Of a stretch of 21,028 nt of DNA, positions 20,459 through 21,028 are shown one piece after another. Where the stretch lies: positions 1-21,028 of IMG/VR virus record IMGVR_UViG_3300032069_000226; one strand, 5' to 3'. A program made the translations under genes and the position numbers. The DNA is from a virus. Numbering within the stretch: position 1 is the first letter of the stretch; the number at the start of each line of letters is the position of its first letter. Under the pieces are notes generated by a model. The model made no database searches. It was not told where the DNA came from and saw only the letters and a list, made by a program, of their open reading frames with translations.

Positions 20459-21028
20459 ATGAAGAACACCTATTATGTTCGCAACTCCCAGTCTGGTTTG
20501 CTCGAGGTGAAAGAGTTTGCGGCAGATTCGCAGCTTGCTTTACTGCGTATCTCAGACCCTGTTGCAACCGCTTTGGTGCAGGGATACACAAACGCAGAGG
20601 TGATCGGCGACAAACTGTTCACGCCTGTAAGGATGTCGAAAGAGACTGGGCGCTTTCCAGCGTTCGGCAAAGAGGCGTTCATCATTCCGGCAAACATTAA
20701 ACGTGCTATTGGAGAAAAAGTCCAGCGCGTTCAAGTGCAAACCGGATACGTTACCATGTCCTTGAGCGAGTATGCTCTTGGCGTAGCGATTGAGAACAGG
20801 GAACGCAACGAGTGGGCGGGTTCGCCGGATATGCTCATCAACGGGAAACTGTTGACAGTTACCCAGAAGATCGCCTTGTACCGGGAGAAACTTCAGGCAG
20901 TGCTGGCTACGACCAGCGCGAACTATGCCTCTGGATTAGTTTTCAATGGCGCAGGGAAAGCATGGGCAACGACGGGAGATCCGGTTCAGGATATGTTGGA
21001 CTTGAATCAAGCGATCTTGAAGCAGAAC
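20459..21028 (+). CDS. Major capsid protein, N-terminal part (cut by window edge)
   Basis: The first 190 residues, starting at ATG 20459 behind AAAGGAGAACG. DPVATALVQGYTNAEVIGDKL, then FTPVRMSKETGRFPAFGKEAF, matches the typical opening of a common HK97-fold major capsid family: a helix, VGxxLFPVV and a GKxPxFGKEAF strand. This is followed by the EYALGVAIENRERNEW helix. The frame is open to the window end; usual length is about 300-350 aa. Order after protease and decoration protein fits. Confidence 0.8.
   Translation, partial: MKNTYYVRNSQSGLLEVKEFAADSQLALLRISDPVATALVQGYTNAEVIGDKLFTPVRMSKETGRFPAFGKEAFIIPANIKRAIGEKVQRVQVQTGYVTMSLSEYALGVAIENRERNEWAGSPDMLINGKLLTVTQKIALYREKLQAVLATTSANYASGLVFNGAGKAWATTGDPVQDMLDLNQAILKQN

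Overview
The window is part of a tailed double-stranded DNA phage or prophage genome. Every credible gene is on the + strand. It ends in an ordered head-morphogenesis module: small terminase, large terminase, Mu gp29-like portal, Mu I-like protease/scaffold, decoration protein, major capsid. The left-hand genes start behind strong AGGAGG-type ribosome binding sites, so the host uses ordinary Shine-Dalgarno initiation. I cannot name the host. I saw no tRNA or rRNA genes and no classical CRISPR.

Region 1 (1-7859) is an accessory or early block of small genes: a Cas4/RecB-like PD-(D/E)XK nuclease with a probable Fe-S cluster, a winged-helix protein, zinc-ribbon proteins, a protein with a metzincin-type zinc site, a coiled-coil phage protein and a DUF932-like protein. 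A 690-bp gene-free stretch (1299-1988) holds a series of hairpins and may encode a structured RNA. The most unusual element is at 5301-5780. Two alternating 10-bp boxes are separated by 8-bp variable spacers on a strict 18-bp grid. The last box contains the ribosome binding site and start codon of a protein resembling only the C-terminal (Transposase_20) half of IS110-family recombinases, the family known to be guided by bridge RNAs. A strong terminator (7883-7935) and a consensus-like promoter (7946-7974) close this block.

Region 2 (8058-14211) is a tightly overlapping operon for 7-deazaguanine DNA modification: QueD, QueE, GTP cyclohydrolase I, a PIG-L-like/QueD-like fusion, a P-loop kinase/nucleotidyltransferase fusion, a QueE paralogue without its radical-SAM cysteines, a GT-B glycosyltransferase, a DpdA-like tRNA-guanine-transglycosylase homologue and a ParB-like protein. 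GTP would be turned into 7-carboxy-7-deazaguanine and a derivative of it exchanged for guanine in DNA by DpdA. No QueC is present here, and the extra enzymes suggest an unusual final base.

Region 3 (14208-21028) is packaging and head assembly, joined to region 2 by overlapping start/stop codons. A GT-A glycosyltransferase sits between portal and protease. The protease is fused to an N-terminal ChaB-like domain and has two internal in-frame starts suited to making a separate scaffold.
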